A stretch of DNA of 64,000 nucleotides, from NCBI GenBank assembly GCA_037102815.1, contig BTPP01000001.1, positions 3,435,001-3,499,000 of the forward strand, written 5' to 3'. The DNA comes from Neurospora intermedia (lineage: Eukaryota > Ascomycota > Sordariomycetes > Sordariales > Sordariaceae). Position 1 is the first letter of the stretch. Every line of letters begins with the position of its first letter. Positions 1-11,561 of this stretch are shown here, one piece after another. The notes under the pieces were generated by a model. That model had not been told where the DNA came from and searched no databases. It saw nothing but the letters and a program-made list of their open reading frames with translations. The translations under genes were made by a program, and so were the position numbers.

Positions 1-1817
1 AATTACTTTGTATATTGAAATAGCTTCAAAATAATATAGAAATTATTGTAAAATAATAAATTTTAACGAAGTTGTACAATACAGAAGTGCGGTGTGTGTG
101 TGTGTGTGTGTGCACGTACACACCTCTTGCCAAGACTGCACAGGCGATTGAGTGTGGGAACGGTGTCTTGGTCGGGTGTATGTGTAAGTGCCTGGTACCT
201 AGATATTGCTGGAGAGTGGAGCCGACTTATCGGGCGATAGCACAGGCGGGCAAGGCAGGCCTTACGGGTGTGGAAGCGTTGGTGATGATGTAGATGCACT
301 ACAATTCGTGTCCTGCGAGGCCATGGCGGGGTTGGCGAGACGGCCGCCGCACCGTACTTTGAAAGTCACGGTTAGTCGGTTGATGGTAGGTATGCAGTGA
401 GCGGGAAGTCTGGGTTTGTTTTTGTTGTGATAAACTGCAGTTTCAATTGTGGTTTACAGAACCTAAGAGGACGCCCATAAGAGGCTCCTGTGGTGTGTTA
501 AACCCTTGTTATTGTCCCATATCGCTTCGAACAGGGACAGTTCCCTTTCTCTTCATGAAAGGCTGATGAGAGCCCAAAAAATCGTCTGTCCAACCTATCT
601 ATAGTCAGTAGTCAAAAGACTACCTAAACTAATTAACTAACAAGCCAGTAGTGAATTGTACATACAGGCGGCCATACTGGCACCATTGGCTAACATGAGG
701 GAAGGTCGCATATCCCTAACCCTTGAAGTACGTTCAACATTACAACGAGATATAATTTCAACCCTAATAAGCTGTTGTTTCCATATCTCAGGGACCAGAC
801 CTTCTTCTTTTCTCTTTTGTTTCCATTGGTCAAGGCAACGGAAAACAACAGCAAAAGCGATCAGGCCGACAGCAATGGAAGGTCAGTACGGGTAGCTGGG
901 ATATACTAGCGCCGGTTGGGTTGTGGGAAAAGGGGTCATCACAGCTGGCAAGGGGGCTGCCCTTGGCTGGGGACATTATTCTTTATCTTTACACATTGGA
1001 GACAGAACACGGACGGATACCTTGAGGGAGATGGAAATGGAACCCCTCTTCTTGCTTGCTTCCTTGGCGGGCAGTGCTAAACTGAAAAAAGGTTGGAGGA
1101 TCAGCCATGATTATTTGGCTTATAGGGGTGCCCAGCAGAGGACGTGAGCACCTCGGCGGATCGCCAGGCTAGGGGTGAGTCTTGGGTGATTTTGAGTGAC
1201 AGATGTACCAAGTACACAAGAAGGTCGAGACAAAGGTTAACCTCCCACGTCATGAAGAGAAAAAACAGCTGTGTTGTTGACATCACCCTTTCCTTCCCAG
1301 GGCCGCCCTAATACTCTACCTCTACTTATGCCCGTTCATTCGAGTCCACCTAGAGGTAGGTCCTAGCACTCCTACCTCTCTACAAGTAGACGGGGACACA
1401 ACAAAAATACTTGTACCGGCCGGGCCGTCCGACCTTATTTCCAAGTCCAGTCCGGGTCCCAATTCCTGGCGTCACAACCTCATCCCTGTCAACTGAACCC
1501 AGTCCACCAGCCTGAACGCTCGCTGGTTTTAGCGGCTCGCTCCCGAGTCCCAACCTTCCATCCGACGGGTCCAAGCATCCATCCAAGTAATCCTACAACA
1601 CTTTTCACGCTTCACCTCATCTTCGCACTCTGCGATCCAAACCACATCATTCCCGTCCAACCCCCCGACCCAAACCTACCACGACTACCAACACCCATCG
1701 CCAACCCGCCCGAACAATCCGACCCTTCTAGAACAGGACAGTCTACCGACACCTTACGCGCAACCCATTGGGTAGTCCGAACCAACTGTCCCGCCCGGTC
1801 TCGTGTCCTCGCGCGAC
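1..1817. other. Gene-free leader with an AT-rich left edge
   Basis: No convincing coding region is seen on either strand. The first about 70 bases are strongly AT-rich and then the composition changes abruptly to the roughly balanced composition of the rest of the window. A (GT)n microsatellite follows at 92-112. Short CCTCTACC/AGAGGTAGG motifs occur at about 1311-1390. The part just before 1818 is C/T-rich, as is common in the leaders of fungal genes, and may hold the promoter and 5' UTR of the ArfGAP gene. Confidence 0.6.
92..112. repeat. (GT)n microsatellite
   Basis: About ten uninterrupted GT dinucleotides, followed by a short CA-rich stretch. A simple repeat, likely length-polymorphic between strains. 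Confidence 0.9.
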
Positions 1818-4326
1818 ATGTCGGGAACAATGAGCAAGCGCCAACAGGCGCGCAACGAAAAGGTGCTCCACGAACTCGCCCAAGCTCCCGGCAACAATAT
1901 TTGCGCCGACTGTTCGGCACGGAATCCAAGTATGTTTTCCCCAATTGCCTGCCATGATGGCTTCATCCCATCCCCCCCCCGCCCTTCACTTGAGACGACC
2001 GACTAACCCATCTTCCTCCACAGCTTGGGCATCATGGAGCGTACGTCTACATATTACCCCCTCCTTGTGGTCGTGATCCGTACAACAGCAGTTCTGTGCC
2101 CGATTCTCTGTCCAGCCACATGATCTCCCCCCACGCACACGACTTTGCTAATAGTATTCCGCTCTTCAGTTGGGAATCTTCCTGTGTATGCGGTGCGCCA
2201 CTATCCACCGCAAGTTGGGCACCCATATCTCCAAGGTCAAGTCATTGAGCATGGATAGTTGGTCCAACGAGCAAGTCGAGGTATGCACATATGCCATATC
2301 CACGTTATGCTCCCCCATCCCCCTCTGTATGGACGCTCACTCTTTTCTCGCGCTTCAGAATATGAAAAAGGTTGGCAACATTGCCTCCAACAAGACATAC
2401 AACCCCGACAACAAAAAGCCGCCGATACCGGTCGACGCCGACGAGGTGGATTCCGCGATGGAGAGGTTTATTCGCCAAAAATACATGCAACGATCCCTGG
2501 CGGGCGCCAAGAAGCACAACACCGGCAGTACATCATCTGACGAAACACCCCCTCCGCTCCCCCCGAAAACCGGCAATCGATTTGGCTTGAGGTCGGCGTC
2601 ATCCATATTCCCACTTGGCTCGAAGAAGAAACACGATACGGGCAGGTCGGCCTCTCCTGGGCCACGGAGTCCAGCGTCTCCTCGGAGCAATGGGGGCTTT
2701 GGGGCAACGGTTCGATTCGAGAGCGACGACGCCGACGAAACCGATATCAAACTATCCAAACTGCGGGATATGGGCTTTAAAGATGAGCAAAGGAACGCCA
2801 TGGTTCTTAAGGGGGTCGGCGGAAATTTGGAAAAGACAATCGAGGCGTTGGTTAGGCTGGGAGAGGGAAACGAGGCACGAACACCGCTCAACCTAAGCAA
2901 GAAGCAGACACCCGCGACCTCTAGCCAGAGCTTGGCGCCATCGACAGCCAGCCAGGACGCGGCTCGCGGACGACCGATTAGCCCGGCCAGCACGAACCCG
3001 TTCGATATGCTTGACCAAGCACCACTACCCCCTCAGCCATTGTCCACTCAGTCGACAGGCACGCTACAGAATAGAAACCCTTATAATATGACTACGACAA
3101 ATCCCTTTGGCGTACCCCAGCAGACGGTCCCTCAGCAACAGCAACCCCAGCAGCAGCAGGCCATGTCTGCCTTCGATCAAGCTTTCCAGAACCTTTCGCT
3201 TGCTCCTCCGTCTCAGCCGCTTTTCCCTCATCATACAGGTGGACTCGTTGCTACTCAGCAGCAGAATCTTCCAGCAGGATATCAGCAACCCCAGATGACA
3301 GGGCCTGCTCAGCAGCACTATTCATCGATTGCTCTAACCAGCAGCCAGACTTTCCCCTTGACGTCGCAAACTACCGGAGGTGGCTATAACCCATTTTTCA
3401 ATAATCAACAACAGCAACAGCAGCCTCAGACCCAGTACCAGTCCCAACAAATTCAGCAATCAATGACCATTAATACGACAGGTTACGCTGGTAGCTACGC
3501 AAACAACCCTTTTGCCAAGTCACCAACAAGGTTGCAATCACCTACCCTCACCCAAATACCCGAACAGTCGCAACAGACCTTCTACGCTGGCGCACAAGCT
3601 CAGGCTCCTGCCGCCATGCCTCTGAGCATGCAACAGACAGGGAACAATCCCTTTTTCAACCAGGCCATGGGTGGAATTCCCCAGCAGCAGCCGCAACAGG
3701 TACCTCAACAACAATACGGGCTCGCACCACAGTACCAGGCACAAGGTCAGGCTCAAGGACAGATGCAAATGCAAGCTTCTCAAGTACCCCAGATGCCTCA
3801 GATGCCCCAGACGCAGCAAGGCGGATATGCGCCACAGCAATTTCAACCACAGCAGCAACAACAACAGCAACAGCAGTATCAGCAACAATACCAACCTCAG
3901 CGACCCGACAAGGCGTCCATTTTGGCTCTATATAACTATCCACAGCTTGCTCCTCAACCGCCCCCGGCGCAACAGCAAAACCCTGCTCAGGTTCAAGGCC
4001 AGCAGCCTTTCGCGCAAGCTGGACCAGCCAACGGAGCCTTTTCTCCGCAGGGACAGTCTCAACAGCAGCAGCAGCCGCAGCAGCAGCAACAACAACAGCA
4101 ACAGGTACAGCAGCTACAGAACCAAGGGGCAGGAAGTCAAATGGCGGGAAGCAAAAACCCATTCATGAGCGCAGGTGGAACAGCTCAGGGACAACAGCAA
4201 AACATGGCGGCACCCAAGGCGTACAACGCCAGCAGGGAAAGCGTAATGGCCTTGGGGATGGAATGGACAAATGGGAGGCATAGTCCAGATGCCTTTGCTA
4301 ATCTGAGCGCAAGAAGCGGGCATTGA
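1818..4326 (+). CDS. ArfGAP-UBA-polyQ protein (Gts1-like), 4 exons
   Basis: Predicted GTPase-activating protein for Arf GTPases, acting in membrane traffic. Exons 1818-1929, 2024-2040, 2170-2280 and 2359-4326 join in frame to 735 aa; an in-frame ATG at 1830 is an alternative start. The ArfGAP zinc finger is C-x2-C-x16-C-x2-C (C29, C32, C49, C52), followed by the arginine finger R57 in IHRKLG. The 17-nt second exon supplies the WASWS part of the finger. A UBA domain lies at about 208-250 (LRDMGF...GGNLEKTIEAL). The C-terminal half is Q-rich and disordered, with long polyQ runs near 3850-3890 and 4060-4115 and six NPF motifs, which bind EH-domain endocytic adaptors. The order ArfGAP-UBA-polyQ matches yeast Gts1; orthology is inferred from architecture alone. 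Confidence 0.93.
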
Positions 4327-6628
4327 GTGGGCATGTATTTTCCGCTCCAGTAAAGGGGAAGGCTGGCTCAGCTCAGTTGCTGTTAGGTGGGGGTGTATTT
4401 TGCGTTTCTTGTGGTAATTGATTGAAGTACATCTTGTTTTGGGAATGAGCACAGCATCTATGATTCATCATCCTTGTACATGCTCGCTTTTGCCACCGTT
4501 CAATATGTCGCCTTACTGCGTCTACCCAGCACTGCTAGGGTCATTTATCAACGTCGCGGCGTCATTCTCTACTTATGTTTCATACCTCCTACTGTTTTAA
4601 TACTCTTCGGTTCTCAGGGGTGCGTGAGAGATGGTGGTCAAGGGGGGTTGGATTAGGTCAGAATTCCGAGCAACAAGTTATTGGTGCCTACCTCTACATA
4701 ATATAGGCTCACCCTGCTGTGACCTGGTACTGGGTCGGTAGTGACTCTGCACCCAACCGACTAATCCATGTAATTTTATGTACAATGAATGGGACGTGTA
4801 CCTGCTGCCCATATCCGCTATACATTAAAATCTCATTATTTCTCTCGCGCAAAATCAATCTTTCCGCAACTGCACTGAATTGCAGTTGTCACCACTGAAC
4901 CACTCTAGCGTATAACGTCTGGAAGAAGCTTTCTGGCAGTGTCTAAGACCTGTCCTGGCACGCCATTCCTCTTTTCTCCACGTTTGACCCATGCTTGGTT
5001 TACGTCTCTCCAAGCTATTACCAGATGTTCGAGTCACATGAATGATGCCAAGCCTTTCACTGATTCATTGGAATCAAACAGAATCGCCGTGGGAATATCC
5101 GTTATTTCAGAGAGGCACACACAGCGCCACAGAGGATTACACGGGGATATACTACGTTGAGCATCACCCCGCCGGCCACAGCCGCCATCAATAATGTTTC
5201 TCCGGCAGTCATGGATGACTTCAAGCTGACTGCTGCGTCGTTTTGACGGCCCAACCCTTCGTTTAACAAAAGCGTTCCAGTAAGCTGTGCAGACAAGCTA
5301 TGCATCATTCACCAAGCTTTGCCATTGGCTTGCTGAGCCGTTCAACACCATCCCCGCGAGCCCGCCCATCAAAGATCGATATAGTTGCAGAAGTGGCCAT
5401 ATGGTATCACCAAGAAAGCCCATTGTTACCTGTCCTGGCGCCCACACTCCCTCCACACTCCTCACCCAAGTGCCGATAGATATAGAGGATTTACCAACTA
5501 CTGATTGTTAGCATCGCAGGTCGTTGACAATTGACACACGTCGTTGCTTTTTCTGGCAGGTAAAAGCCCAAGTCAACATGGCCACCATTCAGAGAAGAGA
5601 GGCTTAAGAGCAACACAGGCCTGGTACACCGTATTATGTGAGCGTGCTGCAGTCAGCGGCAGGCACCAAGATGTTGGGTCAGTCCAGGAAACGGCCGGTG
5701 GAAACCGAGAAGAAAAGCAGCAAAGGGAAATGAAGAGAGACGAGGAGCGCTATACTACTGCTTCAGGTATGACAGGAAAAAAGAGGTGATTACGATCCTC
5801 TCTTCAAAACGCGTTGAACTTTGACTGCATCATCACTGTACACAACACAGCTTTCATCCTTGCTTTCCTCATGCTTGTCTCTCCCTTTTCATTTTTCTAT
5901 CACCCTGCTATCCAGTCGGTTTCCGGTTGCAAAGTTGCACGGATAGGGTTGTCGTTGTCTCACTCGTACCCGGATAGTGATGTGGCGGCTTCATCTGTTA
6001 TTCACGGTTGTTCGTCCTCCTCCAGCTATGGTCACTTGCATGCGATATGTTCCGTCACGTCCACCGCGTTGGCAATTGACAAAGAACATAAAATATTATT
6101 TTCCCAAGTTGGGTTGGTGCCGAACATGAAATTAGGGATATGTCTTTTCCAAACTACCTTCTAGTCTTCCAACCACCGGCTGGTTGGTTCCGGGGGCCGA
6201 GGGCTGAAGACCGAAAAGAATGGCACGGGGACGTCGAAGGCCCCTTCACAGCAAATAACGGGAGTCAGAAACAGCGCGGCTTATCCCCGCTCCATGTGCC
6301 ACTCAAACCGCAGGTTTACATGGACCGGTTATTGGCCTATGGACGGGGCTGGATACCAGCTTTCTGTCGTGCCCCCCTCCGCGCATGAGGGTAATTTGAC
6401 TGGAATTCAAATGGTAGATATATAATCTGCCCTGCCTGACGAGGCTGCTGCCTGTTGAGCGCTTGCTTCTTCTCTTCCTTGTTCTTTTTTATTCTTTTTT
6501 TCTTTTTGTTTTCAAGAATCACTGAGGCCGATTAGAGACTATTGAGTAAGCGTGAGATCTCAAACTTCCGAGTTTACCTTTTTGCAATTTTACGCTCTTC
6601 CAGAGCCGAATATCCCAATTCGCACACG
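4327..6628. other. Intergenic region between the ArfGAP and calpain genes
   Basis: Small ORFs on both strands look like chance: no domains, no consistent splice structure. A CCTCTAC motif lies at about 4690. A TATA-like string (about 6417-6424) and a T-rich tract (6483-6510) precede the calpain start and could be promoter or leader elements. Confidence 0.5.
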
Positions 6629-9600
6629 ATGTCACGGTCTCCATCACCGAATCCAGGTGGGAGGTCGGTCCTGGCAGAGATGACGGTTTATCAACCCCAT
6701 GGAGGAGCTTGGGGCCAACAACACAAGTACAGGACACCGCAGGGCAAGATCGATGAGTTCTGGACAAAGTTTACCGCGAGAGTTCCGGGAAAGCGCAAGT
6801 ACTCCTGCCATTTGCAACCTGACTTTTCCATTTCCAGCTCGGCATTTGAAGAACCTGAAGGCTTACCAATCCTGCAGCCACCACGGTTCTCCCCAAGAAC
6901 GAGTACGCTGAGAGGCTTGCCAAGCGCAACTCCGCCAAGGAGGTGGGAGGTGGCACAAATGCGCAAGCATCTTTCGAGGAGGCCGCGGCTATCTGCAGGG
7001 CCAAGGTAGAAAAGATCGTTCAAGAATGCCGTCGTGTCAACCAGAAGTACAGAGACCCGCATTTCGACCTAGAGTACGACCTGAAGACGGGTAGGCGCGA
7101 TTGCCTCGAATCTCTCAGCAATGAAAACATCATCGATTTCTCCAGCAGCGACTCGGATTCCGACTACAACCACCTACCCCGCCCTCGGTCGCATTCCCGT
7201 CGTCGCAGGAGAGATAATGGTGATGGTGATCGTGATCAGAGCACTCAAGTGGAGAGCCAAATCAAGACCAACAAGACCAAAATCGACAAGAGAGATGGAA
7301 TCTCGCAGCTCTCCCCGCAAGGACGGATGCCCGGGTCCAAGTTTCGACCGGCGTCGGTCAAGCGAGTGGGCGAGATCTTTGACGATCCAAAGTTCTACAT
7401 TGACGGTCCCACCGCAAATGATGTGCGGCAGGGCCGGGACGGTGATTGTTGGCTTATGGCAGCATTGTGTACGATGAGCAACAAGCCGGGACTCATCGAA
7501 AGGATTTGTGTGGCTCATGATCAGGACATTGGCGTCTACGGCTTTGTCTTTCACCGGGATGGAGAATGGTTCAGCGAAATTATCGATGACAAGGTAACGT
7601 AACCCGTCAACTCCGCATCAATCCATCTGTGCGGTTGATGAGCATCACTAACCAGGCACGGCTGTAACAGCTCTATCTCACCAGGCATGATTACGATGAG
7701 GCAATGGATCGTTTTCACTTGGAACGCGTGTTATGGGATGATAGAGATCGCCCAGACTCGGAAGAGATATACCGGAAGACATACCAATCCAATAGCGGCG
7801 CACTCTACTTTGCGCAGTGCGAGAATCCCAACGAGACTTGGCTGCCTTTACTCGAGAAGGCTTATGCCAAAGCCCATGGAGACTATGCAGCTATTGAGGG
7901 TGGGTTCACTGGCGAAGGCATCGAGGATCTCACGGGCGGTGTGACCTCTGGCTTGTATACTGCGGATATACTTGACAAGGAACATTTCTGGAAAGAGGAG
8001 CTCATGAAAGTTAATGAGCAATTTCTCTTTGGTTGCTCGACTGGGGTTTGGTAAGTTATTCGACTTCCTCCGTAGATGCAAACACTGACAAAGCCTGGCA
8101 GGGGACGTGGCTATGGTGACAGAAAGGGCATTATGGAACAGCATGCCTATTCTGTCATGAAAGCGGTAGACATGGATGGGGAGCGGCTCCTCTTGCTGAA
8201 GAACCCATGGGGTAAGGGGGAATGGACAGGGCCCTGGAGTAAGTCCACACAAGAAGCCTTCCGTTGCGGAAGCGGCTAACAAACTTGTACAGGTGATGGC
8301 TCAAAGGAATGGACACCTGAGTGGCTTCAGAAATTGGGCCACCGGTTCGGAGATGATGGTGCCTTTTGGATCTCATATAGGGACTTCTTGCGCAAGTTCC
8401 AAGCCTTCGATCGAACGCGTCTCTTCGGACCCGACTGGAAAGTTACTTCGATCTGGACAACACTTTCCGTACCATGGACCTTGGAATATCATGACACCAA
8501 GTTTGCCTTTACGCTGGCCAAGCCCGGTCCCGTGGTCATTGTTCTCTCCCAACTAGATGACCGATACTTTCGTGGGCTGGAGGGCCAGTACAGATTCGAG
8601 CTGAACTTTCGCGTACATCGGGCCGGAGAGGATGATTACCTGGTACGAACACAGCATTCCTCCCGCATGAACCGCTCCATCAACGTCGAACTAGATCTGG
8701 ACGCTGGCGAATATCTGGTTCTCGTCAAGATTGACGCCACTCGCAATGAATGGGTTCTGCCCACTGAAGACGTGGTGCGGAACAATGCTCGCCACCACCG
8801 CGAGAAACTGCTTCGTATCGGGCTCTCCTATGACCTGGCGCATAGCAAGGCTAAGATCAAGGAGAGTCCCGAAGAGAAAGCAGCTCGCGAGGCACACGAA
8901 CAGCGGAAAAAGGACAAGCAACGCGAAAGTCTTCGGAAGGCAATCATGGAGGAAAAGGAGATTAACTTTTACAATCGCATGAAAAGTTATCAAAGGCAGA
9001 AGCGCCGAATGGATAAGAACAAGGAGAGGATGAAGAGAAAAGCAGAGAAGCGGAAGGCGAAGATGGAAAAGAAGAAGGCAAAACGGGAAGAAGAAGAGAG
9101 AAAACAGACTGAAGAGACATGCAGCGACCCTCTCGGCAAGCAAAAAAAGGAGGGTAAAGATTCTGGTTTCAGTCTTGATGCAGCGTTGCATCCTGCTGGC
9201 GAGCGTATGGCACCCCTGACAGTAGATACTGCGGCATCTACTGACGCTGGACAACCAACTCCGTCGGTTAGTAGCACGGGTGCTACTGAGGTCGATGTAG
9301 CAGACCGTCTTCCTGAGCCTGTTCTGCCCGATTCTCTTGAAAAGGATATCAAGGCTCCCGATGGCCCTTTGACGGAGATACTGACGCCACATTCAGCTCC
9401 CACACAGCAACAGGGTTGTGAATTATCCGGCAAAGACGACAAACCCTCTCCGGAACAGCCAAATGAAGCAAGTGCACAGGATCCCATCGAAGTACGACCA
9501 GGGCCGTCAATGGATATCCACAAGACACTGGAGGATGCTCCCCAACACTCGCAGTCACCTCGTCCAACGTATGGAGAAAGTAGAAGAGGTGATGATCGTA

Positions 9601-10826
9601 CCAGAGCTATCGAAAACAAGCTTCGGGCGGCTGTCAACCTTTTCTCCAACTTAAAGCAGGAGCTAGAGCTCATGTTGGAAAACGGTGTCAGCAACGATAG
9701 TATAAAGCAAGGCCAGGAACAAAAGCCACACGATTTTGACAACCAGGGACAGCCTCCTCCTCCTTCCCCTACCCTTCGCCCCCCGACCGAGCAACGCACT
9801 CTTCAACCACCAATGCCTTCTTCCCCTCGTCCTTTCCCTCCACCCCATCCTAAGGATCAGCGCCGGCAGCGATCTCTTGCTCAATTACGAGATAGATCGC
9901 CAAGACACCCATCGATAGACCCGGGGCCCTCACCCCGTCGCTCCCAGCAACGATACGGTGGACATCCACCACACCGTCGCGAAGTTTTCATCGACGATGG
10001 CCATCAGTTTCCCCCAGAGCCCCGCTTCGTCGACGAGAGCTTCTCCGAGTCATCGTCTTCCTCCGCGGACACTGATGACACCTACAGCATCTCCAGCATC
10101 TCCGACATCTCCGATCGGGAGCTCGACATGCACATCCGCGAGGACGCTCGTCGCAACGGGAGGCCTATTGATCAAGGTTCTCGTAATCAAGCTATATTGC
10201 CGCCCCTCCAGCCACAGCCGGGTCCGCCGCAACCAGTGCAGCCTGGTCCGATCGGCCCGGGACCGCACCCGCGCATTAGAGGTCGAGATCCCCGCGGTCG
10301 TCATGGTGGACGTGGTAGAGACGGACACAGGAATGAGCTGGTGGATCCAAATGCGGAGTTTGAGAAGAATCCGTGGAATGCGGTGGCGGTGGTTGGGTTG
10401 AGGGTTTATTATCGTGTTGATCAAGATGACGCCGCTACCATTGGAGACAAAAACAAAGACGCAGCAGGCGTCGAAGGGGAAAAGGAAAAAAGGGAAATGG
10501 TCAAGTTGAAAGTTATTAGACCGAATCCATGGGAGACTGGTAGTGATGATGAGAAGGATACTAAGAAGAAGAAAAATCAGGAGGAGAGGGAGAGTAAGTG
10601 GACTAGGGGGCTCAAGAAGAACAGGAAGATCAAAGCAACAGAGGAGGAGAAGAACAAGAGGGGCGATGGCGGTGTTGAAGCGGGAGGGAATGTAGATGGC
10701 GCGGGATGTGACGGGGAATTGAAGAAAGAGGAGGTGGAAAAGGTGTTGGATGTTGATGATAGCGCGAAGGATGCTACTCTTGAGGGGGAGGAGAGGGAGA
10801 AGACTGTTGCTGAGGGGCAGGTGTGA
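6629..10826 (+). CDS. Calpain-type cysteine protease (C2 family), 5 exons
   Basis: Predicted cytosolic calpain-like endopeptidase. Proposed exons are 6629-6794, 6878-7593, 7671-8050, 8102-8238 and 8293-10826, joining in frame to 1310 aa. The catalytic triad is intact: Cys246 in GRDGDCWLMAAL, His435 in MEQHAYSV and Asn455 in LKNPWGKGEW. A C2-like beta region (about 500-620) follows the protease core. The last about 650 residues are low complexity: a K/E/R-rich likely coiled coil, then Pro/Ser-rich and again highly charged sequence. The N-terminal block resembles the pre-domain of fungal calpains (KIDEFWTKF, then TTVLPKNEYAERLAKR). The only first intron I found that keeps this frame uses a GC donor (GCAAGT at 6795) and acceptor CTGCAG ending 6877; the inner exons are secure. 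I see no MIT domain, so this is not obviously the pH-pathway calpain PalB/Rim13. Confidence 0.88.
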
Positions 10827-11458
10827 TGCGTGACTTTTCTGTCTTTGACTTGTTTACCTTTCGTTGATTGTGTGGTGTTTTTCTCTTGTTGTGATTTAGT
10901 GATCAGGTGGAATTTTCTCTTGGGTATATTACTTACCTACCTCTAAGCATACTGCAACTTTCATGCCCACCAGAAATCGTATGCAAGATGGTGATTGTCG
11001 ATATTTTCACTCTCCAGCGCCCTTTGAAAGATAGGTAGGAAAAGGCAGGACATTGTAAGAATCAAGTGTACAGTCCTCCGGACTCTCGAGCTGTCACCCC
11101 CACTATTTTTCCCAGGCATAAAAAGCACATATTCGTGCGGTATGCTTACAGGTTATGCCTGATTTCCAGGGAACGTCAAACCCCAGTGCCCCGAAATTAT
11201 ACGGTAGTTGAAGCTCCAGCCTGAGCATCGGATCCATCGCCGAGCGCAGTATATTAAACGTCAGAAAATGCTCTTCGAATTGTCTCCACAATTCACATTT
11301 GATACCTGCATCTTGCCAACTCCCTTACCAAGATCCACACCAGTAGCTTGTATAGGTCGTAAACATTGTGATCACCACAAACAAGCCTGGAATAGAACGC
11401 TTATGTGAAGTGTAGTACTTAGAGGCTGAATCCGTGAGTAACCTACAACAAATCAAAA
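10827..11458. other. Intergenic region upstream of tRNA-Tyr
   Basis: No coding signal seen. It holds the 3' flank of the calpain gene, including a TACCTACCTCTA motif at about 10930-10950. Confidence 0.5.
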
Positions 11459-11547
11459 CCCCTTGTGGTGTAGTTGGATATCACGTTCGGCTGTAATTGT
11501 CTAGATTGTATACCGAAAGGTCACCGGCTCGATTCCGGTCGAGGGGA
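11459..11547 (+). tRNA. tRNA-Tyr(GTA) with a 15-nt intron
   Basis: A full cloverleaf can be folded. The acceptor stem pairs 11459-11465 with 11540-11546 (one G-T pair) and the discriminator is A at 11547. The anticodon stem pairs 11486-11490 with 11513-11517. The T arm is ACCGG-CTCGATT-CCGGT. The anticodon GTA is at 11493-11495, and a 15-nt intron (11497-11511) sits one base after it, the canonical position. The C1-G72 pair is the usual identity element of eukaryotic tRNA-Tyr, and these genes normally carry an intron. A T9 run follows directly. Confidence 0.93.
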
Positions 11548-11552
11548 ATTTC

Positions 11553-11561
11553 TTTTTTTTT
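11553..11561 (+). terminator. Pol III terminator of tRNA-Tyr
   Basis: Run of nine T on the coding strand, six bases after the end of the tRNA, as expected for RNA polymerase III termination. Confidence 0.85.
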
